A stretch of DNA of 40,000 bases from Prorocentrum cordatum (GCA_963575745.1 CAUYUJ010014256.1:247501-287500); one strand, 5' to 3'. Shown: positions 1-8,710, numbered from the stretch's first letter. Notes: generated by a model from the sequence alone, not told the origin. Numbers and translations are program-made.

Positions 1-345
1 GGAGGAGGAGGAAGATGCTGATGAGGAGGAGGTGGAGATGGAGGTGGAGGAGAACGAGGGAGGACGACGGAGGTGGAGGAGGAGAAAGAAGAGGAGGAGG
101 AGGATGAGGAGGAAGAAGAGGTGGAGGAGGAGGAGGAAGAAGAGGTGGAGGAGGAGGAGGCAGAAGAAGCGGGAGGAGTGCGAGGAGGGAGCAGGATGAG
201 CAGGAGGGTGCGTGTGAGGACGTGGAGGAGAAGCAGGCGGATGAGGAGGAGGAAGCGGTGGTGAGAAAACGGAGGGAGCAGGAGGACGAGAAGTTGGAAC
301 AGGGAGGTGTTCGGGGAGGAGGAGGTGGAGGGAGAGTGGTGGCGG
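1..345. repeat. GGA-rich purine tract
   Basis: An almost pure purine strand made of GGA, GAA and GAGGAGGTG variants. The open frames through it encode only Glu/Gly or Arg runs, so I do not call a gene. It begins at the window edge, so the true tract may be longer. Confidence 0.9.
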
Positions 346-429
346 AGGCGCAGCAGCACGGCGCTATCCCCTGCCAGAGGGGCCGTCCTCAGTCGTGCCC
401 CCCCTCGAGGAGCGAGCCGAGATCTATGA

Positions 430-550
430 ACTCCTGTCGTCGTCGCCCGTCGTCGTCGCGATCTGCCCCTCTTCGCCTCGCCTCGTCGTCGTCGTCGTCG
501 TCGCCTGTCGTCGAGGCCCTCCCCGCCTCTGCCCCGTTGTCGATGCCCCC
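430..550. repeat. GTC/CGT trinucleotide tract
   Basis: Imperfect (GTC)n with interspersed CCC and CTC triplets. It resembles the GTC halves of the blocks at 15.1-15.4 and 25.1-25.2 kb. The frames through it give Ser, Val or Arg runs. Confidence 0.75.
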
Positions 551-639
551 GTCGCCGTTGCCAGCGTCTCCGAGGAGAAGGACGCGTCGCCTCCTCTTGG
601 ACGAATCCCAGGGGCCCTGAAGATCAGGGGAGGAAAAGG

Positions 640-770
640 CACCCAAACCGCTACCCTTCGCCCAGTTTCCCCTGTTTGGGCCTCCTGGGAGGCCCTCGTC
701 TCCACCGCTGGATTCGCCTCCAGATTCTGGTCAGCACGCACCCCTTGGGAGGTCCGGGGAGTAGCGGTAT
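640..770. repeat. Dispersed repeat X, copy 1
   Basis: About 125 bp matching 5766-5890 (copy 2). The shared core reads GGGAGGCC...GCTGGATTCGCCTC...CGGGGAG. The copies align with one 3-nt indel and about twenty substitutions in the last 85 bp. The differences show no codon-position bias, so the similar peptides they encode are not evidence of a gene. Confidence 0.65.
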
Positions 771-894
771 CAATACCTTTTGCTTTCCCCTCAAGAGGCC
801 CTCGTCGAAATGGACAAATCGACATGGACGTAAATTTTAGGAGGGCACTTGGCCCTAGTGTTAGCGATTCCGACCCTGTCCTGGCGCCCGAAAA

Positions 895-1335
895 GGAGGA
901 GGATGCATTGGGGGACGAGGAGGCAGAGGGAGATGAGACGACGGAGAAAACGTACGAGGAGGAAGCATATGTGGGAGGCTGAGGAGGAGGAGGAGGAAGG
1001 AGGAGGAGGAGGAGCAAGGAGGAGGAGGAGGAGGAGGAGGATCAAGAGGGTGAGAGTAGGTGATGTAGGATGAGCCGGAGCAAGAATGTGTAGGAGCAGG
1101 GTGAAGAGGAGGGAAGGGGAGGGAGGGGAAGATGATGATGAGGGAGAGGAAGTTGGAGGAACGACAAAGATGGCGGAGGGCGAGGAGGTGAGCCCGACAC
1201 TGCAGGAGGCAAAGGAGGGAAGGCTCGGGAGGAGGATGGGGAGGAGGAGGAAACGGAGGAGGAGGAGGAGGAGGAGGAGGAGCAGGAGGAGGAGGAGCAG
1301 GAGGAGGAGGAGGCGGAGGAGGAGGAGGAGGGAGG
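895..1335. repeat. GGA-rich purine tract
   Basis: A long purine-rich tract with runs of GGA and AGGAGGAGC, densest at 980-1040 and 1255-1335. It ends sharply in ordinary GC-rich sequence. No coding support. Confidence 0.85.
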
Positions 1336-1479
1336 ACTCTGGTCGGCCCTGCAGGCCTTTGCGGCCCCCGGCCACTCCTGCCCCTCGCTGCTCGTGGCCG
1401 AGCCGACGCAGGCGGCTGGGAGGGGCAGCGCCCGCAAGGAGGACGGGGGGTGTGGACGCCGAGGAAGCTCAAACTTTCA

Positions 1480-1830
1480 GGCGATCGCAAACATGGATCC
1501 AGGGGGCGTGGATTAGCGACTGGCCCCGTTTCCATGGGACATCGCGGATCTCCGCCGCCGAGCGAGGCGGCACCAGCCGCATTTTGGGGAGGGCGCTTCC
1601 CCCGATCCATGGAGTTGGCGACCGCGCGCCAAACCTGAAGTCGGGCGTCTCCCTCCACAGGAGGCTTTGTCCAAAACAGTAAAAGAAATAATGTGGGAAC
1701 GATGTGTGTTTATTGGTGTTGGTCCTCTTTGGAGCATGTGTTTGTTTTTCTCCTTAAAATCTGCCTGTAGGAGGACATCCCGACCTAAGCCAAATCCATG
1801 GATCTCTTATCCATGGTTGCGCGCCCGCGG
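1480..1830. mobile_element. Element A, copy 1 (interrupted by B1)
   Basis: First of four copies of a ~190 bp element (others at 3692-3881, 29062-29207, 37799-37987). The left end reads GGCGATCGCAAACATGGAT. The right end, read on the other strand, is GGGGCGCGCAAACATGGAT, so the ends form an imperfect ~19 bp terminal inverted repeat. The interior carries a GC-rich hairpin around CCGCCGCCGAGCGAGGCGG. This copy is split by element B1 at 1636-1788, within the sequence that reads GCCAAATCCATGG in uninterrupted copies. No transposase is encoded, so it is a non-autonomous element of unknown superfamily. Confidence 0.75.
1636..1788. mobile_element. Element B, copy 1, nested in A1
   Basis: One of five copies of a ~155-170 bp element with inverted ends (T[T/G]AAGTCGGGC at the left, GCCCGACCTAA at the right) extending inward through CCCTC/CACAGG. 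It is flanked by GCCAAACC at 1628-1635 and GCCAAATC at 1789-1796, an 8 bp target duplication with one mismatch. Copies A2 and A4 give the empty site, which has a single GCCAAATC. An 8 bp duplication is typical of hAT-type transposition, but the ends alone do not settle the superfamily. No coding capacity. Confidence 0.85.
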
Positions 1831-1997
1831 AGCCTGGATTTCGGCGCGCGGGTCAGCGGCGGTTCCCCCGAAGCTTCGCGGTCCTAGGCCACTGGTCTGA
1901 AACATGTCCCGATCCCCATCCCGAGGATTGGCAGCACCTTGGCGCGGTGCCGATCTTAAGTCTTCTTAGGGTTCCCTGTGTGCCTGAGGTCGCATCC

Positions 1998-2130
1998 CTA
2001 AGATTCGCATCGCCTTTGGGCTTGTCTAAGATTCGCATCGCCTTTAGGCTTGCCTATTTCAAGGGTAAGGATATCTTATCTCAATCTCAAGGGCTTGGCA
2101 ATCTCAATGGCTTGTCAATCTCAATCTCGG
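1998..2130. repeat. 28-bp duplication and CAATCTCAATGG repeats
   Basis: Two adjacent 28 bp units at 1998-2025 and 2026-2053 begin CTAAGATTCGCATCGCC and differ at two positions. They are followed by a degenerate array of CAATCTCAAGGGCTTGG-like units to about 2130. Non-coding minisatellite. Confidence 0.8.
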
Positions 2131-2158
2131 CCGCCCAAGCTCGAGGCGGTTTCTTATC

Positions 2159-2356
2159 TCGGCGGCGAGCCGGGGTTGGGAGCGAGAGGGGGCTGGCCAT
2201 TTCAGAAAGCTCGGAAGTTCCCTGGCATTGTGGGAAGTTTTCCAAGCGTCCCCCGAAGGCACCGAACACCTCCCAGCAGGACGGAGGGCCTCTCAGAAGC
2301 CCCGCGCCTTCTGAGAGGGCCCTCTGCTTTTTACTTCCCACCTCGCTCGCTGCCGA
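2159..2356. mobile_element. Element M, copy 1
   Basis: A 198 bp element with ends TCGGCGGCGAGC... and ...GCTCGCTGCCGA. Internally it has several near-palindromic CCTTCTGAGAAGG-type motifs. Copy 2 (7591-7788) is also 198 bp, and copy 3 (39522-39628) is a shortened version. No clear target duplication flanks this copy. No coding capacity. Confidence 0.7.
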
Positions 2357-2397
2357 CTACCCTGGCCTGGGCCGCGGGAGGCGAAGGGCGGTCTCGG

Positions 2398-2755
2398 TTG
2401 GCGGCGAGCACATCGGGGTAGAGGGAAGCAGGGAAGGCATCATAGAAGGAGGCTGCTTCCTAGAAGGCGCCGGCCCTGCATCTGTAGACACGGTCATTTG
2501 GCGGCGAGCACAGTGGGATAGAGGGACGTAGGGAAGGCATCATAGCGGGCCCGTCCCTCTACAGGGGGAGTATGCAAACATAGTCAAAACAATAGTCTGG
2601 GGATTATTTTTTGAGTATGTTCGACCATTTTGGTGTATTTTTCTGATTTTTTTGTTTTTAAGTCGTCGAAAAGCCCCCTGTGGGGGGACACGCCCGACTT
2701 AGCCATAGAGGCTGCTTCCCAGAAGGCGCCGGCCCTGCACCTGCAGACGAGCCTT
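2398..2755. repeat. ~100-bp tandem duplication interrupted by B2
   Basis: Unit 1 starts at 2398 and unit 2 at 2498, both beginning TTGGCGGCGAGCACA and continuing to GGGAAGGCATCATAG. Unit 2 is broken after CATAG by element B2. It resumes near 2703 with GAGGCTGCTTCC...GAAGGCGCCGGCCCTGCA, which matches unit 1 at 2446-2490. Confidence 0.75.
2543..2702. mobile_element. Element B, copy 2
   Basis: Left end CGGGCCCGTCCCTCTACAGG and right end CCCCCTGTGGGGGGACACG then CCCGACTTA, matching the other B copies, with the AT-rich family interior (ATAGTC, TTTTTTG, GTATTTTTC). CATAG borders both sides, but the left end has lost a base or two, so the target duplication is less clean than for B1. It splits a ~100 bp tandem unit. 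Confidence 0.75.
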
Positions 2756-3024
2756 GCCCTCGGTCCCGGGGCAGCGGCCTCCAGGCCCCGCCCTCCGCGG
2801 GCACGAGCGCTCGCCCTCCCCGTCGGAGCGCCCACGTTCTCGGGCGCTCGCGCGATCGTCCGTACCCGTCGGGCCGCTGAGGACGGAGCCCTGTTCGTTG
2901 TCCGAGGTGCCCCCTGGGTTGTTTTTTGTTCGACTGGGAACCGAGTTTTCGCTCTTGTGGAGATGCGGGGCCTCTTCCCCCCTTGTGGGGTTGGGCTCCT
3001 CCTGGCGGTGTCTCGATTGTGCAG

Positions 3025-3172
3025 CAGGGGTGGACCTGAACAGTGTTTCTGGTGCCTTTCGTGGGCCGTTCTCGTTTTGGCTTCGCTTTGCGACAACGGC
3101 GGACGGAAGACGAAAAACGAAGGAAAACGAAAACAAAACGAAAACGACAAACACCGCTCAGGTTGAGCCCTG
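3025..3172. mobile_element. Element L, copy 1 (hAT-like MITE)
   Basis: A 148 bp element starting CAGGGGTGGACCTGA and ending ...TTGAGCCCTG. Its ends form a ~26 bp imperfect inverted repeat that includes GGTGTTT. It is flanked by TTGTGCAG (3017-3024) and TTGTACAG (3173-3180), an 8 bp target duplication with one mismatch. The interior is rich in AAACGAAAAC. CAGGG termini plus 8 bp duplications are hallmarks of hAT transposons, so this is a hAT-type MITE by structure. The sister copy is 28694-28840. Confidence 0.88.
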
Positions 3173-3376
3173 TTGTACAGCCTCGAGCTCTCGTGTGCGT
3201 GCTGCTCCCCCCGTGCTCGGCGCGGCGGGGGGACGGTGGGGAGGCCGTGCCCCGCGTGCGGGGGGGCCTCTCCCGCCCTCTCCCCCCGTGCGCCGCCGGG
3301 GCCGCGGAGGGAGAGCGCCGGCCCACGGGTGCGCCGCAGCGTCTTCTGCGGGCGTCAGTGCAGGAGGGAGAAATTC

Positions 3377-3581
3377 GATGGGCGTGCTTTCCACCACCAC
3401 CACTGCAGAAAGGAAATGGATGGGGTGTCCCCCTCCTCGCCCCCCTCCTCCTCCTCCTCCTCCTCCTCCTCTTCCTCCTCCTCCTCCTCCTCCTCCTCTT
3501 CGCCCTCCTGCTCCCCGCCCTCCTCCTCCTTCCCCCCTCCAGCTTATGGTGGTGGTGGTGGTGGTGGAAAACAGTCTCATC
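3377..3581. mobile_element. Element K, copy 1, carrying (CTC)n
   Basis: Left end GATGGGCGTGCTTTCCACC, and an inverted right end (GGTGGAAAACAGTCTCATC) that runs through CCACCACCACC/TGGTGGTGGTGG. The centre is a ~110 bp (CTC)n tract at 3429-3540. Copy 2 at 5960-6145 has the same order: CCA run, TAAG, G-rich spacer, CTC run, CTTATGG, TGG run. No coding capacity. Confidence 0.78.
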
Positions 3582-3585
3582 GGAG

Positions 3586-3691
3586 ATACCACCCAGATCA
3601 CGACAGTTGGCGTTTACCAGACGGCCCTGGGCGTTTACTAGACAGCCCTACCCTGTTCGATTTCTTCCCTGGGTGCGTTTCTATTATACTC
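3586..3691. repeat. Dispersed repeat D, copy 1 (3'-truncated)
   Basis: Begins ATACCACCCAGATC and contains the internal direct repeat GCGTTTACCAGACGGCCCTG / GCGTTTACTAGACAGCCCT. It ends at TACTCA, where element A2 starts. Copies 2 and 3 (3885-4011, 30642-30762) continue further, through CGGCCTCGCTTGCCGGGGTG. Confidence 0.7.
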
Positions 3692-3881
3692 AGGTGATCA
3701 GAAACATGGATCAAGGGGGCGTGGATTTGTGACGGGTCCCGTTTCCATAGGAAATCGCCGAGTGCCGCCGCCGAGCGAGGCGGCACCGGCCGCATTTTGG
3801 GGGGGGCACCTTCCCCGATCCATGAATTTGGCGACCGCGTGCCAAATCCATGGATCGCTAATCCGTGTTTGCGCGCCCCCG
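3692..3881. mobile_element. Element A, copy 2
   Basis: Uninterrupted 190 bp copy. Left end GGTGATCAGAAACATGGATC, right end CCGTGTTTGCGCGCCCCCGA. It supplies the empty-site sequence GCCAAATCCATGGATCG used to read the B1 insertion in A1. It lies between two D repeats. Confidence 0.75.
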
Positions 3882-3884
3882 AAA

Positions 3885-4011
3885 ATACCACCCAGACCCC
3901 GACAGCTGGCGTTTACCAGACGGCCCTGGGCGTTTACTGTAGACAGCCCTGCCCACTTCGATTTCTTCCCTGGATGCGTTTTTACTCAACGGCCTCGCTT
4001 GCCGGGGTGCT
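3885..4011. repeat. Dispersed repeat D, copy 2
   Basis: ATACCACCCAGACC start, the paired GCGTTTAC motifs, then CCCTGCCCACTTCGATTTC and CGGCCTCGCTTGCCGGGGTG. It runs directly into element C1. No inverted ends I trust. Confidence 0.7.
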
Positions 4012-4013
4012 TA

Positions 4014-4190
4014 CAGTGGAGGCCCATGCCAAGAGGCACCCTGCTTGCCTCCAGAGTGCCCGGGGGGTTCTTGGGTTACGATGGTTCTGCGATGGCAAGC
4101 GTGACGCTCCCACACCAAACATCAATGGAAGTCCTGGGGTCTCAGGGTTGGGTTTCTCATGGAAGGTTTCTTGTGGACTTGCCTCCATTG
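4014..4190. mobile_element. Element C, copy 1 (Tc1/mariner-like MITE)
   Basis: A 177 bp element starting CAGTGGAGGCCCATGCCAAG and ending GACTTGCCTCCATTG. The left flank is TA and the right flank has decayed to CA. The ends form an imperfect ~27 bp inverted repeat. Sister copies are 21649-21824 (both TA flanks intact) and 34899-35074. CAGTGG termini with TA duplication are characteristic of the Tc1/mariner superfamily. No transposase is present. Confidence 0.78.
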
Positions 4191-4193
4191 CAT

Positions 4194-4450
4194 TATTCCT
4201 CAATCAGTGCTTGCACTGAAGGGGTCCCAGCGGAAATTGAAAGATTTGCCGAAAGTTTCCCGCCGATGTTGGTGGCCCGTTGGGTTCCCGGGTTCCCGGT
4301 TCTTGGGTTCCTGGTTATAAGTTTTGGACCGAGTTCAGTGGGTTCTGGGTTCCCGGGTTCTCGCTCGATCTCGTTATCGATCTCTTTATTTATCGATCCC
4401 ATTTCAAACCATCGATTGATTGGGTATTTGTTTGGTGTAATAGGGGCAGG
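4194..4450. repeat. Dispersed repeat AA, copy 1
   Basis: Starts with the palindrome CAGTGCTTGCACTG. It continues through GTTGAAAG-like sequence and TTTCCCGCCGAT, then tandem GGGTTCCC/GGTTCTTGGGTTCC units, then an AT-richer tail with ATCGAT motifs. About 250 bp matches 28325-28580. Confidence 0.7.
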
Positions 4451-4640
4451 ATTTCTGCCATCTAGGAGGAGGGAGGAGGAGGAGGAGGACAGGAGGAGGA
4501 GGAGGAGGAGCAGGAGCAGGAGGAGGAGGAGGAGCAGTCGGCATCTGGGGGCACTCGCCGGGCCGCGAGGCCGTCAAAGAACTGCTCAGGAGAGCGGTCC
4601 CACTGGTTTATAGGCGCCGGACTTCTGCCATCCAGGAACA
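4446..4640. repeat. GGA tract and AB repeat between direct repeats
   Basis: (GGA)n/(GCAGGA)n at 4467-4535 is followed by the AB motif (TCTGGGGGCACTCGCCGGGCC ... GGCCGTCAAAGAACT), also found at 11235-11320. The block is bracketed by two direct copies of GGATTTCTGCCATCTAGGA and GGACTTCTGCCATCCAGGA (4452 and 4618 regions), so the central part looks inserted or duplicated. Confidence 0.6.
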
Positions 4641-4720
4641 GCGGATGGACGGCCTCCGCCCGCCACCGCGCGGGCCCCAGGCGGGCTGGGCTGCCCAGCG
4701 GGGGATGCTGCTTACTGTCC

Positions 4721-4880
4721 TCAAGCCAGGCACGTTCCTTTTTCACAGGGCGAGTATTCAGAGATCGTCAACCAAATAGTCTGGGGACTATGCTGTGCCT
4801 TTTCGCAATTTTGGCGCATGTTTTGGCTATGTTTCATTTTCCGTCCAATATCCGCCTGGAGGGGGACACGCCCGACCTAA
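4721..4880. mobile_element. Element B, copy 3
   Basis: 160 bp. The left end is diverged (TCAAGCCAGGCACGTTCC) and the right end is canonical (GGAGGGGGACACGCCCGACC). The flanks TACTGTCC (4713-4720) and CACTATCC (4881-4888) match at 6 of 8 positions, again consistent with an 8 bp target duplication. Followed by a 17-base G run at 4890-4906. Confidence 0.78.
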
Positions 4881-4889
4881 CACTATCCT

Positions 4890-4906
4890 GGGGGGGGGGG
4901 GGGGGG
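4890..4906. repeat. Poly-G run (17)
   Basis: Uninterrupted G run directly downstream of element B3. The exact length is prone to sequencing error. Confidence 0.85.
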
Positions 4907-5358
4907 CAGCGAGGTTTGCAGAAAAGGAGCCCTGGAGGGGCCCCAAAGGGGCCGTTTGGGGCCTAGAAGGGCCATTCTGGGATCCGCAAAGGGCACCTTC
5001 CCCCCCTTTTTTGTCCCCCCATGATTTCGCGCCCAACGGCGGAGGAGGCTGTTCACTACAGTCGGACCCGGGACAGAAAAACATCCTTCAAGAATATGGG
5101 ACCCTCCTCCAGCCAGAACACACAGAGCATCCAAGGGTAGTACGCTCCCCAGGATGCACAATAAAGTCCATCAGACACGAAGAGCATGAGGGCACCCTCC
5201 CCGAACCGACCTCGATCTCATACCTCGGCACGACTGTATCCTCCTCTCCTCGAGCCCCCCTTGGTCCCCCCCTCCCCCGGGACGCCTTTCCTCGCCTCCC
5301 AGGCGACGGCCGCCATGCGGCGGGAGGTTGCCGCCGTGCTCTTCGAGAGCCTGGGAGC

Positions 5359-5535
5359 GCCGAGGGCCTTCCTGGCGAAGAGGGCCTCCCTCAGCGCCTA
5401 CGCCCACGGCCGGGAGGGGCCGAAGGGTACCCAGGCCGGGTCCGAGGGCCTTTCTGGCGAAGAGGGCCTCCTTCAGCGCCAAATTACGCCCACGGCTGGG
5501 AAGGGCCAAACGGTGCCCTGTCGGGAGCCTTGGGA
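5359..5535. repeat. ~85-bp tandem duplication
   Basis: Two units start with GAGGGCCTTCCTGGCGAAGA near 5361 and GAGGGCCTTTCTGGCGAAGA near 5446. Each continues through CCTCAGCGCC, ACGCCCACGGC and GGGCC. The open frames across it are ordinary GC-rich frames with no recognised protein. Confidence 0.75.
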
Positions 5536-5572
5536 CGGGGGTCATTGCATACGGGGCTCAGTCAGAGCGCCG

Positions 5573-5690
5573 GACCTTGCAGGATCTTGCAGAACTAGGG
5601 GCGCACTGACCCGGGCTTAGGTGCAGGAAACTGCAGGATCCTGCAGGATTTTGCAGGTTCCTGCAGGGTCCTGCAAAGCCGGACTGACCC
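5573..5690. repeat. CTGCAGGATC minisatellite
   Basis: Degenerate 10-11 bp units (TGCAGGATCC, TGCAGGTTCC, TGCAGGGTCC), densest at 5622-5682, with related units just upstream. Confidence 0.8.
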
Positions 5691-5759
5691 GGGTCTGGAT
5701 TCGCCCAGGTGAGGAGACCGACCCACGGCCACCACGAGGGAGCGAATTCATCGGAGGAG

Positions 5760-5890
5760 GAAAACGCTACCGTTTCCCTCGTTTTCCCATCTTTTTGGGC
5801 CTCTTGGGAGGCCGTCATCGCCATCGCTGGATTCGCCTCGAAGTCCTTGTCAGGACGCGCCCCCGGATTGGTTCGGGGAGAAGCGGCGAC
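5760..5890. repeat. Dispersed repeat X, copy 2
   Basis: Matches 640-770 through CGCTACC, GGGCCTCTTGGGAGGCC, GCTGGATTCGCCTCG and CGGGGAGAAGCGG. See copy 1 for why I do not read it as coding. Confidence 0.65.
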
Positions 5891-5959
5891 GCACCGCCCC
5901 CGGAGCGCCCCGTAGGGGGCCGAATGGTCAGGCTTCGGGTTGCGCGCAGGGCCCATGTT

Positions 5960-6145
5960 TGATGGGCCTGTTTTCCACCACCACCACCACCACCATAAGT
6001 TGGCGGGGGAGGGGGTCCTCCTTCTCCACCTCCTCCTCCTCCTCCTCCTCCTCCTCCTCTTCTCGTCCTCCTCCTCGTCCTCCTCCTCCTTCCCCCCTCC
6101 AACCTATGGGGGTGGTGGTGGTGGTGGTGGAAAACAGTCCCATCA
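5960..6145. mobile_element. Element K, copy 2, carrying (CTC)n
   Basis: 186 bp, with ends TGATGGGCCTGTTTTCCACC and inverted GGTGGAAAACAGTCCCATCA. The direct repeat ATGTT flanks it on both sides (5955-5959 and 6146-6150). The arms contain (CCA)n and (TGG)n, and the centre is (CTC)n at 6019-6098. The interior layout matches K1 exactly. No coding capacity. Confidence 0.82.
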
Positions 6146-6540
6146 ATGTTCATCCGATCGAGCTTGTTCGATCTGGGTTTTGGCCCGCTCGGCCGGGCCG
6201 ATTCCGATGTTCTGACGTTCCGATGCGGTCCGATGCGTGCATAGCGCTGTTGTGCATTTCGGCGCGGCCGAGCCGATTCGACTTCGACTCCGCGCCGATG
6301 CAGCCCGATCCGACGCACATGTCGTTTCGATCCGATTTCAGGATTCGACGTTGGGCGATTCTGCATGGATAGCTCTTTCAGGTAGTCCAAGCTGGCCTCA
6401 GCAGGCCCCCCGAGTAGTCCAGGACGGTCTCGACACCCCAACCCGAAGCATTACCAGGTTGGCATCCGCTCCACAGGAAGGTCCTCGCCTTCGTGGGAGC
6501 GATTGTCGAAGAGAAAGGATGGCATGATCACAAACCTTCG

Positions 6541-6745
6541 AAGGTCCGCGCGGATTTCTGGATGCATCCTGCATCCGGCCAGGAGTCTTTTTGGTTAATC
6601 GAATTGCATTCGGCCCATTTTGCCATCGTGCCTGGGTTGTGGGTCAGGGTCCTCAGGGATGCATCTCAGGGTCTCCTCGGAACGCTCTCTGGGGCCTTTG
6701 GGGGGTAGGTTTCGGGGCCTCTTGGGAGCCTCTCGGGGACCTCTT
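6541..6745. repeat. O-like fragment and CTCTTGGGG degenerate repeat
   Basis: 6545-6566 (GGTCCGCGCGGATTTCTGG) resembles the left arm of element O. From 6640 to 6745 there is a degenerate array of GGGTCTCCTCGG / GGGGCCTCTTGGGAGCC units, related to 35715-35840. Confidence 0.5.
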
Positions 6746-7038
6746 CGGGGCATCTGGAGTTATGATGTTCCAGCCTACTTTGGCCTAGATCATCAGCAAG
6801 GGTTTCGAGCACCAGGAAAGTACCGCTACTGGACGGTTTTCATGTGCCTGGCTTTGGGAGGAGGCGATGTTCGCGCGACACTTCGCTAGCGAATCGAGCA
6901 GACATCGTTTCGATACTTCTCCGGGTGCTCGAAATTCTGTCTGGGATGTGGCCTTGAAGTACAATGGGAACAACTTAAATCTTGGGAGCCTAGCGGGTCT
7001 TGGGGCTGCCTATGGGGCCTCTACGGAGCCAGCAGGCG

Positions 7039-7166
7039 GCCAGATCACCAGATCAGTGACACATTGGACCAGATTACCGGATCAGTGATTCAATGAACCG
7101 GGCCACCAGATCACCGGATCAGACGTGTGAATTGTCGGATGACCAGATCAGTGATCCAGTGAGCCA
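7039..7166. repeat. GATCACCGGATCAGTGA minisatellite
   Basis: Three to four degenerate units of about 36 bp, each containing CCAGATCACCGGATCAGTGA or a close variant. Non-coding. Confidence 0.8.
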
Positions 7167-7257
7167 TATCGCAAGATGCCCCATTTGGTCGAGTGGCGCC
7201 GCCTCTTGGTTGGGGTCTTCGGTTGGGTGGGCCTGTTCCTGCCAGTGCTGCTGCTCA

Positions 7258-7443
7258 GCACTCGGCCACGCGCAGAGGCGGGAATGGGGGAGGGGGGTAG
7301 GCTTTTTAGAGGCACCCTGACTTCTTAGAAGGCGCGGGCCTTCTCTGTAGATGTAGGGCCAGCGCCTTCTAAGAAGCAGCATTCCTCTAAGAAGCTTGTT
7401 CCCCCTCCCCCATAACTACCCCCTTGGGCGCGCCGCCAAAAAA
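7258..7443. mobile_element. Foldback element N (M-like)
   Basis: Long imperfect inverted repeat. The outer arms are CGGCCACGCGC / GCGCGCCGCC, then GGGGGAGGGG / CCCCTCCCCC, then TTAGAGG / CCTCTAA, then CTTCTTAGAAGGCGC / GCGCCTTCTAAGAAG around a ~25 bp loop at 7340-7358. The outer GGCGGCG-type ends and the CTTCT-AGAAGG interior relate it to element M, whose copy 2 lies 150 bp downstream. No clear target duplication. Confidence 0.65.
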
Positions 7444-7590
7444 CCGCGAAGCTGGTGGGGGTCAGGGGTCCAGGTCGGAGCAGCAGTATCAGGGGAGGGC
7501 TTCCAGGCAGCTTTGGTGCCACCAGCGTCGTGCGGTGGGGACCTTCCTGCGAACGGCGTGAGCGGCCAGAAGCTCTGGGCCTCCCAGATG

Positions 7591-7788
7591 TCGGCGGCGA
7601 GCGAGGGGGGGAAGTGATCAGGGGCGGGCCTTCTCAGAAGGCTCGGAAGTTCCTTGGCCTTCTGAGAATTTGTCTGAGCCTTTCCAGGAGACGCAGAAAG
7701 CTTCTCAGAAGGCGCAAGGCCTTCTGAGAGGTTCCGCCGCCTTCTGAGAAGACCTTCTCCTTTTCGCTTCCCCCCTCGCTCGCCGCCA
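7591..7788. mobile_element. Element M, copy 2
   Basis: 198 bp with the clearest M ends: GGCGGCGAGCGAGGGGGG then GAAG at the left and the inverse at 7767-7787, differing by one G. The interior is rich in CCTTCTGAGAAGG palindromes. No convincing target duplication. No coding capacity. Confidence 0.8.
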
Positions 7789-7877
7789 ATCCCAAATCTG
7801 GGGTCCGAGTAGATGGGGTCCAGGGATCGCTTCGCATCGGTCGCCAGAGCATGCGGCAGTGCGGCTCGATGTGGAGT

Positions 7878-7980
7878 CACACTTCTACACGCCGACGTCG
7901 CCCATGCATCGCCGACGTCGCCTATACATCACCGATGCATCGCCGGTACATCGCCCATGCATCTGCGATGCGGCGCTCTC
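7878..7980. repeat. CGACGTCGCCCATGCAT minisatellite
   Basis: Degenerate ~10-20 bp units (GCCGACGTCGCCCATGCATC, GCCGACGTCGCCTATACATC, CCGATGCATCGCC). Non-coding. Confidence 0.75.
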
Positions 7981-8116
7981 TGATCTCATCTACTCCGACA
8001 TGCGGCGCGATCCTCTGACCCCATCCGCTCCGACCCCATCTGGGAGGCCTCAAGAAGAGGCGTGCCTCGGTGAGGAGGCGGAGCGAAGTGCAGCGCAGTG
8101 TGATCGGGTGGGTGGC

Positions 8117-8240
8117 AGGTGGTAAGATGTCAGACATGGCGCGCGCGTGTGCACCCAGCCTGCCCCCCACCCCTATCCTGCTCTTCCTCCTCCTCCTCCT
8201 CCTCCTCCTCCTCCTCCCCCTCCTCCCCCTCCTCCTCCCA
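8117..8240. repeat. AC repeat copy 1 with (CTC)n
   Basis: A ~60 bp segment (TAAGATGTCAGACATGGCGC then GTGCACCCAGCCTGCCCCCC) is followed by (CTC)n at 8188-8238. The same order, diverged, recurs at 9097-9175. Confidence 0.65.
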
Positions 8241-8586
8241 TGCCTCTTCACAATTACTCAATATGAATACCACTCTCCCTCTTCCCCTGATGAGGTGCTG
8301 GGAGTGTTCGCCCCCCTCGCGTCTTGCTTTTTTACACAGGATTCCCGGGAGTTGGGTTTTCGCCTGCATTTGTTTTTCAAAATGCTGCTCTCGCTGAGGC
8401 GCCGGCCTCATTTTCGGGCCCCGCTCGTTCCGAATCGTGCTCCCGCTGCAGCGTGGGTCTCATTTTCGGATCGGTGTTTTGCCTCCGTCGTTCAGGATGG
8501 CGTTCTCGCCCCAGCGCGGGCCTCTTTCTCGCGCGCCCATCCGCCCGCCACCACCGCACCGCGCCCCGCCCCGCCCACCGCCACTT

Positions 8587-8710
8587 CCACCCACCAACGC
8601 ACGCACGCACGCACGCACGCGCACCGCCACCACCACCCCACTACCCCACCCACCACCACCACGCTACACCGCGTCACACCACATCACACGCGCGCGCACA
8701 CAGACACACA

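Noticed and set aside
4014-4190. Reading element C as a stem-loop regulatory RNA because of its paired CCTGCTTGCCTCCAGGGTGCCC segment
   Set aside because: Three dispersed copies of equal length with TA-flanked CAGTGG ends fit a MITE better.
640-5890. Similar peptides (WASWEA...AGFAS) from the two X copies
   Set aside because: The substitutions between copies show no codon-position bias, so this is dispersed repeat, not a paralogous gene.
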